Below are positions 43,509-53,262 of a stretch of DNA of 64,000 nt, in pieces. This DNA comes from an uncultured Methanobacterium sp. (lineage in GTDB: Archaea > Methanobacteriota > Methanobacteria > Methanobacteriales > Methanobacteriaceae). Every line of letters starts with the position of its first letter. The stretch's first letter is position 1. The notes below the pieces were generated by a model. The model ran no database searches and was not told the DNA's origin. It was given only the letters and a program-made list of their open reading frames with translations. The translations under genes were made by a program, and so were the position numbers. The DNA lies in assembly GCF_963666025.1 (NCBI RefSeq), contig NZ_OY762552.1, positions 186,001 through 250,000 on the forward strand, written 5' to 3'.

Positions 43509-44639
43509 ATGAAAGTTTCTGTCGTTATCCCAGCTCTGAATGAAGAAGGAATTGTAGGTAAAACTGTTCTAACAGTACCCATCAAAAAACTCAATGATAT
43601 TGGACTTGAAACAGAAATACTAGTGGTTGACAATGCATCTACAGATAATACATCTAAAGAAGCTTCTGACGCTGGAGCTATGGTTGTTTTAGAAACCAAA
43701 CGAGGCTACGGTAATGCATATCGTCGTGGTTTCAAGGAAGCCCAGGGTGATATAATAGTTATGGGGGATGCAGATGGAACATACCCCTTTGATGAAATGG
43801 CTGAATTCATTCAACCAATTTTAAAGGGTGATGCCGAGTTTATCATGGGTTCAAGATTAAAGGGCGATATAAGACCCGGAGCAATGCCAGCTCTCCATAA
43901 ATACATAGGCAACCCTTTCCTAACTTGGGTACTAAACGCACTTTTCCACACCGGGATCTCAGATGCACACTGTGGAATGAGGGCCATGACCAGGGAAGCT
44001 TTGAACAAGATGGATCTTAAGACTTCAGGTATGGAATTTGCATCGGAAATGGTTATTGAAGCATCCCGTAAGAAGCTTAAGATAGCCGAAGTTCCCATTA
44101 CCTATTACCCCCGTGGGGGTGAATCAAAGCTCAGCTCATTTTCTGATGGATGGAGACACCTCAGATTCATGATGATGTACCGCCCAGGCCCTTTCTTGCT
44201 GATACCGGGTAGTGTTGCCCTGCTTCTTGGAATACTGCTTACTGCAGTTGTAATGTTACAGGGAATATCCAGGATGCATTCACTGATGCTTGGTGGTTTA
44301 TTACTGTTAATTGGTTACCAGATGCTACTTTCATGGCTTTATTTCGGGGCGTTTGGAGCTGCTTATGGATTTTCACGCAGCACGGGTATTATCAAAAAAT
44401 TAATGAGTTACCATTCCTTGGAAAAAGAACTATTTCTGGGAGTAGTTCTCCTGGCAATTGGAATAATCATGGGACTGAATGTCCTTTACAACTGGAGCAC
44501 TGGAGGGTTCGGACCACTGTACCAGATTCAGAGCACTGTGCTGGCCATGATATTATCCATACTTGGAATTCAGACCATATTTTCAGGAATGTTCTTAAGT
44601 TTATTGCTACTGAATAAAGAGGAAAAAAAGGGTAAATAA
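43509..44639 (+). CDS. GT2 glycosyltransferase with C-terminal membrane domain (DPM1/GtrB-like)
   Basis: 376 residues. The GT-A fold begins VSVVIPALNEEGIVGKT, with nucleotide-binding DNASTDNT and metal-binding DADGTYPFDE. Residues ~220-370 form four membrane helices, as in dolichol-phosphate sugar synthases. It probably loads a sugar on a polyprenyl phosphate for use by the GT-C proteins nearby, as AglJ/DPM1-type enzymes do. The gene end is duplicated: GGGTAAATAAAATCTAAA repeats as the stop codon passes. Confidence 0.88.
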   Translation: MKVSVVIPALNEEGIVGKTVLTVPIKKLNDIGLETEILVVDNASTDNTSKEASDAGAMVVLETKRGYGNAYRRGFKEAQGDIIVMGDADGTYPFDEMAEFIQPILKGDAEFIMGSRLKGDIRPGAMPALHKYIGNPFLTWVLNALFHTGISDAHCGMRAMTREALNKMDLKTSGMEFASEMVIEASRKKLKIAEVPITYYPRGGESKLSSFSDGWRHLRFMMMYRPGPFLLIPGSVALLLGILLTAVVMLQGISRMHSLMLGGLLLLIGYQMLLSWLYFGAFGAAYGFSRSTGIIKKLMSYHSLEKELFLGVVLLAIGIIMGLNVLYNWSTGGFGPLYQIQSTVLAMILSILGIQTIFSGMFLSLLLLNKEEKKGK

Positions 44640-44687
44640 AATCTAAAGGGTAAATAAAATCTCAATTTTCTTATACCTGCCAAAATT

Positions 44688-44731
44688 AAAAGGAGAGCGG
44701 ATCTGGTAACAACCAGATGTAACCTCCTTTT
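44688..44731 (+). terminator. Nested hairpin with T-tract after the GT2 gene
   Basis: Outer AAAAGGAG/CTCCTTTT (44688-44695 with 44724-44731) and inner ATCTGGT/ACCAGAT (44701-44707 with 44712-44718), separated by a symmetrical internal loop. Strong enough to be a terminator or a small structured RNA. Confidence 0.55.
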
Positions 44732-44822
44732 GAGCGTTTGAAATTAACAAAATCTTTTAATAATGAAATAGCTTAAATAAGAATAACCCTGTTTTTTATA
44801 AATCTTTTCATGAGGTTAATTT

Positions 44823-45980
44823 ATGAAGATCGCCTTTATTTATGATGCTATGTACCCATGGGTCACTGGAGGAGCAGAAAAACGAGTATATGAACTTGCC
44901 ACCCGTTTGGCCCGCCGAGGACATGAGGTACACTGCTATTCATGGGGATGGTGGTGGAAGGATAAAGGAGAACAAAACATAATATTTGAGGGAATACACC
45001 TCCATGGAGTGGGTAAACCCATAGATCTCTATAAAGATGATAAAAGATCCGTCAAGGAAGCCCTGTTATTTGCCTGGAAACTACTTCCAGTTCTTAACCA
45101 GGAAAAATTTGATATTGTCGACTGCCAGGGATTTCCATTTTTCTCATGTTTTGTTGCCAAACAACACGCAATGCGTGGAAACTCAAAACTGGTGATAACC
45201 TTATTAGAGGTATGGGGGGACTACTGGTACCAGTACATGGGTTCGGTGGGCTTTTTTGGGAAGCTGGTGGAAAAAATAACTTTAAGGTTGAGCAACCGAC
45301 TTATCAGCATATCCCCCCAGACTGACCGGGAGCTTCAGAAAATTCGAACAGTCAAAGATGCAGTAATTATACCCCCTGGATTAAATTTTAAGGAAATAAG
45401 GGAAGTTGAACCATATAACCTGGAAGATGATGAAAAAAAATGGGATATTATTTACGCAGGGAGACTGATTAAGGATAAAAGAGTTGATTTACTCATTAAA
45501 TCTTTAGCCCTGGTTAAAAAATCACTGGGCAAAGTAAACTGCCTCATTATAGGTGAAGGACCCGAAGAAGCCAAATTACATGAGTTAACTGAAAAGTTGA
45601 ATCTGGAATCATCTGTGGAATTTACTGGATTTTTTGAAGATCAAATGGACCTTATTTCTCGATTTAAATCTTCAAAGATATTTGTCTTACCTTCACAAAG
45701 AGAAGGTTTCGGTATGGTTGTAGTTGAGGCTAATGCCTGTGGATTACCCGTAGTGGTGATAAATAATCCCTTAAATGCTGCAATGGATCTGATAGACGCG
45801 GGTCGGAATGGGTTTATAGCTGATGCCAATGCAGAAGATCTCAAAGAAAAGATTATTAAAACTCTTAAAAACAGTTCTAAAATGAGAACAGATTGTATAC
45901 ATTCAGCTGAACAATATGATTGGGATAAGATCGTTAGAAACCTTGATAAATTTTATCAGGAAAGCCTGGCTATAAAATAA
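44823..45980 (+). CDS. GT4 glycosyltransferase
   Basis: 385 residues, GT-B fold. The N-terminal domain has GGAEKRVYELATRLARRGHEV; the C-terminal domain has IIYAGRLIKDKRVDLLI and the EX7E motif in REGFGMVVVEANACGLPVV. It is a retaining transferase using a nucleotide-sugar donor; acceptor unknown. Ribosome binding site GAGGTTAA. Cytoplasmic or membrane-associated, part of the plus-strand arm. Confidence 0.92.
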   Translation: MKIAFIYDAMYPWVTGGAEKRVYELATRLARRGHEVHCYSWGWWWKDKGEQNIIFEGIHLHGVGKPIDLYKDDKRSVKEALLFAWKLLPVLNQEKFDIVDCQGFPFFSCFVAKQHAMRGNSKLVITLLEVWGDYWYQYMGSVGFFGKLVEKITLRLSNRLISISPQTDRELQKIRTVKDAVIIPPGLNFKEIREVEPYNLEDDEKKWDIIYAGRLIKDKRVDLLIKSLALVKKSLGKVNCLIIGEGPEEAKLHELTEKLNLESSVEFTGFFEDQMDLISRFKSSKIFVLPSQREGFGMVVVEANACGLPVVVINNPLNAAMDLIDAGRNGFIADANAEDLKEKIIKTLKNSSKMRTDCIHSAEQYDWDKIVRNLDKFYQESLAIK

Positions 45981-46209
45981 TTTAAGGATTAATAAATTAA
46001 TCAAAATTATAATTTTACGAAAGCCAGACTCTAAAAGACTAAAACTTAAAAAAAACCTCTAAGATTAGAACTCCAAAAAACTCTAAGATTAGAGCTCTAA
46101 AGAACTCTAGAGAATAACTTTATAAAAATAATCAGTTTAAATTGATCTAATGGATATATAATCATAGTAATGAATCTAATCACTGCTATTTGAAGATAAG
46201 GAGTAAGAT

Positions 46210-47325
46210 ATGAAGATATTACAGACACCAGTAAGGTTTTATCCCTTCATTGGCGGGGTAGAAAACTACGTTTACCGTCTCTCAGAAGAACTGGTAAAAA
46301 TGGGACACCAGGTAAAGATAATCTGTGCAAATGAGCCCCATTCACCAAAGGAAGAGACATTTAACAATATTGATGTAATCCGACTTCCTTACATAGCAAA
46401 AATTGCTAACACCAATATAACCCCCACCTTGCCATTTACAATCCCCCGGGAAGATTTCGACATTCTGCACACTCATCTACCTACACCATGGACTGCGGAT
46501 TGGAGTGCATTCTTTGCCAAACTAAAAGGTACCCCCCTGGTGCTTAACTACTACAATGATATTGTGGCCAGTGGAGCTGCCAGTAACATCGCAAATTTAT
46601 ATAATAAAACTTTCCTAAAGTTCTTGCTTAAACAGGCCGATCGGATAATAATAATTCAAGAGGATTATCTTAATACATCACCTTATTTATCGAAATATGC
46701 TGATAAAATTAGAATTGTTCCAGTGGGAGTGGATGTGAATCGATTCAGACCTTTAAATGTGGAAACTGAAAAGAACAGTATATTTTTCCTCAGCTTACTT
46801 GATGATTATCACCAATATAAAGGTCTTGATTTTTTATTAAATGCAATAAAAATTGTGAAAAAAGATATTGAAGACATTAAATTAGTAGTTGGGGGTAAAG
46901 GGAGTTTATTAGAATATTATAAATCTATGGCAGAATCTCTTGGTATAAAACGTAATGTGGAGTTTCATGGTTTTATTCCTGAGGATAAGATCGTTGAATA
47001 TTACAACCGCTCAGAAATTTTTGCTTTACCTTCCATCTCTTCTGCTCAGGAAGGATTTGGAATAGTTGCATTAGAAGCGTTGGCCTGTGAAAAACCAGTG
47101 ATTACCACCAAAATAGTTGGTATCTCCGATGAGATTCAAAAAGAGAGTTTGGGAACAATAGTACCGCCGGAAGATGCAAATGCACTGGCTGAAGGTATAA
47201 TTCAATTGTTATCTAACCCTGATCTAGAAGAGATGGGGAAAAAAGGTAGGGTTGTAGTGAAAGATAGGTTTACTTGGGAAAGGGTGGCTCAACTCACCGA
47301 TGATATCTACCAGGAGTTAATATGA
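46210..47325 (+). CDS. GT4 glycosyltransferase
   Basis: 371 residues. N-terminal RFYPFIGGVENYVYRLSEEL and C-terminal EGFGIVALEALACEKPVI (EX7E) fit GT4. Ribosome binding site AAGGAGTAAG. Its stop overlaps the next gene's ATG (ATGA), so the two are translationally coupled. An ATAAAAAT-rich promoter region with direct repeats precedes it near 46050-46100 (CTCTAAGATTAGA twice). Confidence 0.92.
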   Translation: MKILQTPVRFYPFIGGVENYVYRLSEELVKMGHQVKIICANEPHSPKEETFNNIDVIRLPYIAKIANTNITPTLPFTIPREDFDILHTHLPTPWTADWSAFFAKLKGTPLVLNYYNDIVASGAASNIANLYNKTFLKFLLKQADRIIIIQEDYLNTSPYLSKYADKIRIVPVGVDVNRFRPLNVETEKNSIFFLSLLDDYHQYKGLDFLLNAIKIVKKDIEDIKLVVGGKGSLLEYYKSMAESLGIKRNVEFHGFIPEDKIVEYYNRSEIFALPSISSAQEGFGIVALEALACEKPVITTKIVGISDEIQKESLGTIVPPEDANALAEGIIQLLSNPDLEEMGKKGRVVVKDRFTWERVAQLTDDIYQELI

Positions 47326-48512
47326 AGATCTGTCTAATATCAAACCTTTATCCCCCCAATGTTATTGGTGGAGCTGAAATCACAGTTCAAAAGACTGCTG
47401 AAGGTCTTGTTAAAAAAGGGCATGAAGTATTAGTAATTACTACTAGTAGTGAAGACTACTTGGAAGAAGTAAAAAATGGAGTAAAAATATACCGAATAAA
47501 CCCCATTAATGTTTATAAAACCTATGAACATGAAGAAAAACCATTATATCTAAAACCCATCTGGCATGGGATAGATCTATGGAACTTAAATGTTTATAAT
47601 ACCGTTAAAAGGATTTTGAAAGTAGAAGATCCCGATGTTGCCCATATTAATAACTACAAAGGTCTTTCACTTTCGGTTTTTTCGGCTGCTAAATATTTTG
47701 ATCTTCCAGTGGTGTTCACCGCTCATGATTGTTCACTGATATGCCCCCGTGCAAACCTGTTACATGGAAATGGCCAGGTATGTGATAATCCAGGTTCTGC
47801 GTGTAAAATCTACTTTAAAATGAACAAAATGCTCATTAATGGAAAAGTAGATGTTTTGGTTGCTCCTTCCAATTTCATTATTAATAAATTGAGGTCATTC
47901 GGATTCTTCCAGCATACTGAAGTTAAGAAAATACCATTGGGTATAGAATTGGATGATGAAATTACAGGAAAAAACTATGAAACCATTAATATCGCTTACA
48001 TGGGTGGTTTGAGTAAAATTAAGGGAGTTCATATTTTAATAGAATCATTTAAAGAATTAAAGAATGATAATATCAAATTACACATTCTTGGTAAGGGAGT
48101 TGATGAGGAAGAATTCAGGATGAACGCCAGTTCAGATCCCAGAATAATTTTTCACGGCTACTTGGAACAGAAGGATATAATGAAATTTTATAAAAAAGTT
48201 AATATCAGTGTTCTTCCTTCTATATGTTATGATAACTCCCCGATGATGATTTATGAAAGTTTAATGAATAGTATCCCGGTTATAGGGAGCAAGATAGGGG
48301 GGATACCCGAGTTGATAGAAGATGGATATAATGGATTCTTATTTGAACCGGGAAACCCTGAAGAATTGAATAAAATCCTTAAAAATCTCATAAGTAACCA
48401 GGAAACCCTTAAAAAATTAGAGAAAAACGCATATCAATCCTCATTACAGTATGATATTTCCAATCACCTTAAATTACTTGAAGAAATATATTTTAATCTT
48501 AAAACCAGATAG
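47322..48512 (+). CDS. GT4 glycosyltransferase
   Basis: 396 residues. N-terminal SNLYPPNVIGGAEITVQKTAEGL and C-terminal CYDNSPMMIYESLMNSIPVIG; the first acidic residue of the EX7E pair is replaced, giving a DNSPMMIYE form that is common in one GT4 subgroup. A pair of Cys (CSLICPRANLLHGNGQVCD) in the middle may bind metal. It is coupled to the preceding gene by a 4-base overlap. Confidence 0.92.
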   Translation: MKICLISNLYPPNVIGGAEITVQKTAEGLVKKGHEVLVITTSSEDYLEEVKNGVKIYRINPINVYKTYEHEEKPLYLKPIWHGIDLWNLNVYNTVKRILKVEDPDVAHINNYKGLSLSVFSAAKYFDLPVVFTAHDCSLICPRANLLHGNGQVCDNPGSACKIYFKMNKMLINGKVDVLVAPSNFIINKLRSFGFFQHTEVKKIPLGIELDDEITGKNYETINIAYMGGLSKIKGVHILIESFKELKNDNIKLHILGKGVDEEEFRMNASSDPRIIFHGYLEQKDIMKFYKKVNISVLPSICYDNSPMMIYESLMNSIPVIGSKIGGIPELIEDGYNGFLFEPGNPEELNKILKNLISNQETLKKLEKNAYQSSLQYDISNHLKLLEEIYFNLKTR

Positions 48513-48549
48513 TCTTATAAAAAGCTAGTTAAAATAGAAAGCTGATATT

Positions 48550-50682
48550 ATGCTCAATAGAATTAAGAAATGCACACCAGGTCAATGGCTTCTATGTCTA
48601 TTAGCCACTTTAGTCATTACCGATATACTAATAATTTTAGACGTACCTTTCCTTAGACAAGCCATACCATTCATATTCTTTATGCTGGTTCCAGGAATGG
48701 TATTGGGAAATTTGTTAGGATTCCAGAAAATGGAATTCCTGAAAAAAATATTAATAAACATAGGCTTAAGCATTTCTTTACTTATCTTCACAGGTTTAGG
48801 TCTAAACATCCTTTATCCACTGATAAATCAACCATTATCTCTCTGGCCAGTACTAATTGCCTTGAATGTGATTTTTGTAATACTGAGCATTCTGGACTAT
48901 CACTTTAACCAGGAAAACTTCGATATAGGCAATATATTTAACTTTAAATTTGATTTAGGTGATAAATCCCTTTCAATAGTTCTGTTTCCATTTATTTTTC
49001 CCATATTGGCCATTGTGGGAACTTACATTATGAACATTTATCAGAACAACGTTTTTATAATGTTAATGTTCCTTTTGATCCCTGCATACATAGTAAGTTT
49101 GGTAATTTTCAAGGAAAGGGTCCACAAATGGAGTTATCCTCTTTCGATCTGGTTAGTTGGCCTGAGCCTCTTATTGATGCACGGATTAACATCTAACCAT
49201 ATTATAATGGGTTTGGAGCCGTCCATGTACCATGATGGGCTTGTATTTCACGCTGAATACTACTGTTACCAGCTTACTCTCAATAACTTTCACTGGGATA
49301 TCAACAGTTTTCGAAACCCTTACAATGCCTGTTTGAGTATAACCATTTTCCCCACCATTTTAAAAGTCCTGACTAACATAAACAGTGAATACATTTTCAA
49401 GCTGTACTATGGCCTGATTGGTTCATTTATCCCCCTAATACTGTACTCCATTTTCGATAAATACTTCAAAAAACAGTATGCACTATTTGCAGCCCTTCTA
49501 TTTACATTCCAAATATTTTTCATACTAATGATTGGATCTGCAAGGCAAGAAATCGCCATTTTGTTTTTCTTCCTGGCGGTAATGGTTTTATTCGATGAAT
49601 ACAAAAAAGGAAAAATCAGTAAAAAGATTATCTTCCTTATTTTCGTATTCTCCACCATTGTATGCCATTACAGTACATCATATGTGGCTTTAACTCTACT
49701 ACTACCCATACTGGGCTTACCATTCCTAAAAAGTATTGTAAAACATCGCAAATTAAATTTTGAAAATTTTGATGTGATATTTTGCTATCTTTTATTCCTT
49801 CTGGTCTGGTTCATACTGTACGCCAATGTACAGTTCTTTGCAGGTGCAGATGTAGTGGCCAGTGCCAGTGTGGCTACCAGTGCCGGTGATGCCGGGAATT
49901 CATCCACTAGAGATGCACTGGTTTTAAGTGTTCTGGGTATTGGACTGAAATCTCTCCCTAACACATTAAGTGCAGTGGTGAATGATCTCATTTTCTTGAT
50001 CATGGGCATAGGACTAGTAAATTTACTATTTAACTACATAAAAGGCAATAAACTATTTGATAGTGGATACACTCTTGGAATCATACTTTCCATTGGAATG
50101 TTGGTGATGTTCCTGGTCTTCCCATCAGTGTCTTTAATGTATGGTGCCGACCGACTGTTCTTCCAGCTATTAGTCTTCACAGCACCATTATTCATTTTAG
50201 GAGTCATAACAGTTGCTAAAAGAATTAAAAAACCCTCCTGGAAATCTGTGATCTTCTTAATTCTTTTAACATCACTCTTTATAACCAGTAACCACCTTCA
50301 ATACCACTTCGCAGGTATACCATATTCATCAGAATACGACAACACTGGACTGATTAGAGGTCAAAATTACATTTATGATCAGGAAATAGTGGGTGCCAGT
50401 TGGATTAATCAGAATGGTCTTAAGAGTTTAAACGTAACCACTGACTCTGTTGGAGGTCCCAGATTAATGCTTGGTGGTTTTGATTTATCCAGAGGGCAAC
50501 GGATAATATTTGATAAACAGAATACCACTATGCCAGGATATCTGTTTATGGGTTATGTGAATGTACGTGAAGGGAATCTATATAAAACCCTGGATATCAC
50601 CGGAAGATGGGAAAATTATTATTACATATACCAGAATAAAAGCAGGATTTATGACAATTCATATGTAAACATATACCTATAA
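48550..50682 (+). CDS. Large multi-span membrane protein of the glycan cluster
   Basis: 710 residues. About 15 hydrophobic helices are followed by an extracytoplasmic C-terminal part of ~130 residues (from ~580, with NQNGLKSLNVTTDSV). Layout resembles the predicted membrane protein DUF2206 and GT-C enzymes; helices at 390-560 contain an Asp/Arg-rich SARQEIAILFFFLA. It may act as a polymerase, a GT-C transferase or a ligase. 37 bases after the GT4 gene, so in the same operon. Confidence 0.7.
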   Translation: MLNRIKKCTPGQWLLCLLATLVITDILIILDVPFLRQAIPFIFFMLVPGMVLGNLLGFQKMEFLKKILINIGLSISLLIFTGLGLNILYPLINQPLSLWPVLIALNVIFVILSILDYHFNQENFDIGNIFNFKFDLGDKSLSIVLFPFIFPILAIVGTYIMNIYQNNVFIMLMFLLIPAYIVSLVIFKERVHKWSYPLSIWLVGLSLLLMHGLTSNHIIMGLEPSMYHDGLVFHAEYYCYQLTLNNFHWDINSFRNPYNACLSITIFPTILKVLTNINSEYIFKLYYGLIGSFIPLILYSIFDKYFKKQYALFAALLFTFQIFFILMIGSARQEIAILFFFLAVMVLFDEYKKGKISKKIIFLIFVFSTIVCHYSTSYVALTLLLPILGLPFLKSIVKHRKLNFENFDVIFCYLLFLLVWFILYANVQFFAGADVVASASVATSAGDAGNSSTRDALVLSVLGIGLKSLPNTLSAVVNDLIFLIMGIGLVNLLFNYIKGNKLFDSGYTLGIILSIGMLVMFLVFPSVSLMYGADRLFFQLLVFTAPLFILGVITVAKRIKKPSWKSVIFLILLTSLFITSNHLQYHFAGIPYSSEYDNTGLIRGQNYIYDQEIVGASWINQNGLKSLNVTTDSVGGPRLMLGGFDLSRGQRIIFDKQNTTMPGYLFMGYVNVREGNLYKTLDITGRWENYYYIYQNKSRIYDNSYVNIYL

Positions 50683-50914
50683 TCAAATTAAGGTACATCC
50701 CTACAGATTAAGGTATTATCAATCAGAGAGTATTCCATATCAGATTAATTAGCCATAAGCAGATTAGGATATTATCAATCAGATGGTTTCTATAATCAGA
50801 TTTAAGGTATCCCCACAGATAAGGTTTACCTTGTATCACCATCTTTTTGGAGTCCAACATTCATGAAAAAATCCATATAATCAATCATTCATCAATAATT
50901 AGAGCGGTATATCC

Positions 50915-52066
50915 ATGACCTCCATGACCAAAATATTATTCATTCATAATACAGCTATGTGGTACAGAATCCCCTTTTTCAAAGACCTTGACCAGGAATA
51001 CGCTATAGATTATATTTTTACCCACATGCAGGTTTCAAAAGATATCTACGGCCTGGAAAATCCGGATAATATTGGAGGCATGGAAGATATCAAACACATC
51101 ATTCTCCCTAATCATGTAGGAATAGCATGGGGAATCCTTAAAAAAGCATTCCAGGACTATGACCTCATGGTGGGGGGTAGCTGGGATAGCATCCCTGAAA
51201 TAATGGAGAGTGTCTACTGTTATGGGGTGGCCTGGATACGAAGAAAACCCATCATCCTCTGGAGAGAAGATTGGGCCTGGGAAGACACATCCTTAAAATC
51301 CAAACTAATCCAGCCACTGGTAAAGTGGATTGTAAGAACTTCCAGTGCCATTGTGGTGCCTGGAAGTAAACACCGGGAATATTTCATCCAACTGGGCGCC
51401 GACCAGGAAAAAATCTTCCTGATGCCTAATGCCAGTAACCAGACCATTCATGAAGATGATCCCGGAAAAGCCAGGAAACTGCGGGAAAAAATGGACTTAA
51501 ACAATAAAAAGATCCTCCTGTATGTGGGTAGGTTGATTCAAAGGAAGGGAGTTCAGTACCTGATTCAAGCCCTCAAAAAAATCGAAACGGAAGATATAAT
51601 GCTTTTGATTTTAGGAGACGGGGATTATAAAGATGAACTCCAAGGCATGGTTAATGAGCTGGGACTGGAAAACAAGGTCATCTTCACCGGGAAAGTATCA
51701 CAGGAAGAACTGGCATCATATTACATTACCAGCGATCTGGTGGTGGTGCCTTCTATAACCCATGGAATTGGTGATCCCTGGGTACTGGTATTGAATGAAG
51801 CCATGCAATTTAGGAAACCAGTAATTGCCACTGATGCAGTTGGTGCAGCCAGTGATATGATCACAGAATGTGAAAATGGATTCATTGTTCCGGAAAAGGA
51901 TGTACCTGCACTGACCAGGGCAATAAACACCATTCTGGAAGATGACAAATTAAGGCTTGAAATGGGCCAAAAATCATTTGAAATTATCCAAGAAGGATTC
52001 GGCTACAGTAATATGGTAGAAGGATTTCAGAAAGCGGTTAATTATTCCTTAAAAAATGAAAAATAA
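50915..52066 (+). CDS. GT4 glycosyltransferase
   Basis: 383 residues. VGRLIQRKGVQYLIQAL and THGIGDPWVLVLNEAMQF locate the donor site; the EX7E first Glu is Asp here (DX7E). Last gene of the plus-strand arm. A 230-base spacer with three degenerate copies of a CAGATTAAGGTATTATCAATCAGA-type word precedes it. Confidence 0.9.
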   Translation: MTSMTKILFIHNTAMWYRIPFFKDLDQEYAIDYIFTHMQVSKDIYGLENPDNIGGMEDIKHIILPNHVGIAWGILKKAFQDYDLMVGGSWDSIPEIMESVYCYGVAWIRRKPIILWREDWAWEDTSLKSKLIQPLVKWIVRTSSAIVVPGSKHREYFIQLGADQEKIFLMPNASNQTIHEDDPGKARKLREKMDLNNKKILLYVGRLIQRKGVQYLIQALKKIETEDIMLLILGDGDYKDELQGMVNELGLENKVIFTGKVSQEELASYYITSDLVVVPSITHGIGDPWVLVLNEAMQFRKPVIATDAVGAASDMITECENGFIVPEKDVPALTRAINTILEDDKLRLEMGQKSFEIIQEGFGYSNMVEGFQKAVNYSLKNEK

Positions 52067-52126
52067 ATAAAAATAAAATAAAAAAACCATCTAACTTATT
52101 TAAATAAAATAAATCAATTCAACTTA

Positions 52127-53119
52127 TTAAAAAATCCTGTTAAAAAATGCAGATAAATAAAAACTGATTATTTGCATATAGTATAGGGGTAAATGACGAC
52201 TATAACCTTTTTTATGGGCTTTAATAAATTTTAGACTGGTTTTAATCTCGGATAACGTGGTTTTGAATAGTTTACCCTTCTTCCTTGAGGCACCGATCTT
52301 GTGCCATACTATGGAATCTAGTGCAGTTATGGCCTTAAAACCCTGTTCATGGAGTTTCAGTGCCAGGTCTGCATCTTCACATCCAAAGAAGAAATCCTCA
52401 TCTAGATAGTTATAGGGAACTTTAGCTGCCTTTATGAGCATGGCTGCGCCTGAAACCCAGTCCACAGTAAGGGTTGGTTCTTGATAGGATCCTATATCCA
52501 CATCTTCCAGTACTGCGTAGTGTCCAGGGTAGTGGTTCAGGTCTATTTTACCCCCCACACACCATATCTGGTCATCCTTCCCATTAAAGTCGTAGTAGTA
52601 AATCTTGGAACCAACCAGGGCGATCTCATCATCAGATTCTGCAACCTTTACCAGTTCCTGGAGGAAATTCTTATCCACCACTGTATCATTATTGAGAAGC
52701 ATGGTATAAGGAGATACTAACCCTTCCAGTGCAAATTTAATTCCAATGTTGTTCCCCTTGGCAAATCCATAGTTTTTCAGGTTTTTAATCAGAATTAATT
52801 TCCTTGCAGAAGGTTTATTTTTTATTTCTTCCATGGAATTAAGCAGAACAGATGATTCCAGTTCATTTTCATCAAATTCGAATATCTCCACTGGTTTATT
52901 GGATGAACTGTAAGTGGTAAACTTTGATCCAGCCTCCATTTCACCCTTACAGTAAGCTCTTATCTTTTCCAGTGAATCATCCCGGGAATCGTTGTCCACC
53001 ACAATGATATTATAAGCGGGATAGTCAATTTGGTAGAGTGATTCCAGGCATTCTATGGTGTCCTGCCAGCCATTCCAGTTTAATAGGATTATTGAAACTT
53101 CGGGATGCATAAAAATCAT
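52127..53119 (-). CDS. GT2 glycosyltransferase (rhamnosyltransferase-like)
   Basis: 330 residues. SIILLNWNGWQDTIECLESL at the N-terminus, nucleotide/metal site NNDTVVD, and EDADLALKLHEQGF with the catalytic acidic residues are typical of WbbL-type enzymes. The C-terminus ends with one hydrophobic segment (YYMQIISFYLSAFFN). It is the terminal gene of the minus-strand arm and convergent with the preceding GT4. No clear ribosome binding site; ATG at 53110 (MHPEV) is an equal start. Confidence 0.9.
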   Translation of the reverse strand: MIFMHPEVSIILLNWNGWQDTIECLESLYQIDYPAYNIIVVDNDSRDDSLEKIRAYCKGEMEAGSKFTTYSSSNKPVEIFEFDENELESSVLLNSMEEIKNKPSARKLILIKNLKNYGFAKGNNIGIKFALEGLVSPYTMLLNNDTVVDKNFLQELVKVAESDDEIALVGSKIYYYDFNGKDDQIWCVGGKIDLNHYPGHYAVLEDVDIGSYQEPTLTVDWVSGAAMLIKAAKVPYNYLDEDFFFGCEDADLALKLHEQGFKAITALDSIVWHKIGASRKKGKLFKTTLSEIKTSLKFIKAHKKGYSRHLPLYYMQIISFYLSAFFNRIF

Positions 53120-53186
53120 TTATTATATTTTTTAAGGTTGAATATCAATTAAATCTTAATCAGAGACTTAAACTTATTTCCTGCTG

Positions 53187-53211
53187 AAAAAAGAAAAAAT
53201 ATTTCTTTTTT
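53187..53211 (-). terminator. A/T hairpin with T-tracts on both strands
   Basis: AAAAAAGAAA pairs perfectly with TTTCTTTTTT around five bases. It lies between two minus-strand genes, just downstream of the epimerase gene, so it should terminate that gene. Confidence 0.5.
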
Positions 53212-53262
53212 TTATCTTTTTTATTTAAGAAAATAATTTATTTTGTTTTTATTCCCTATAGT

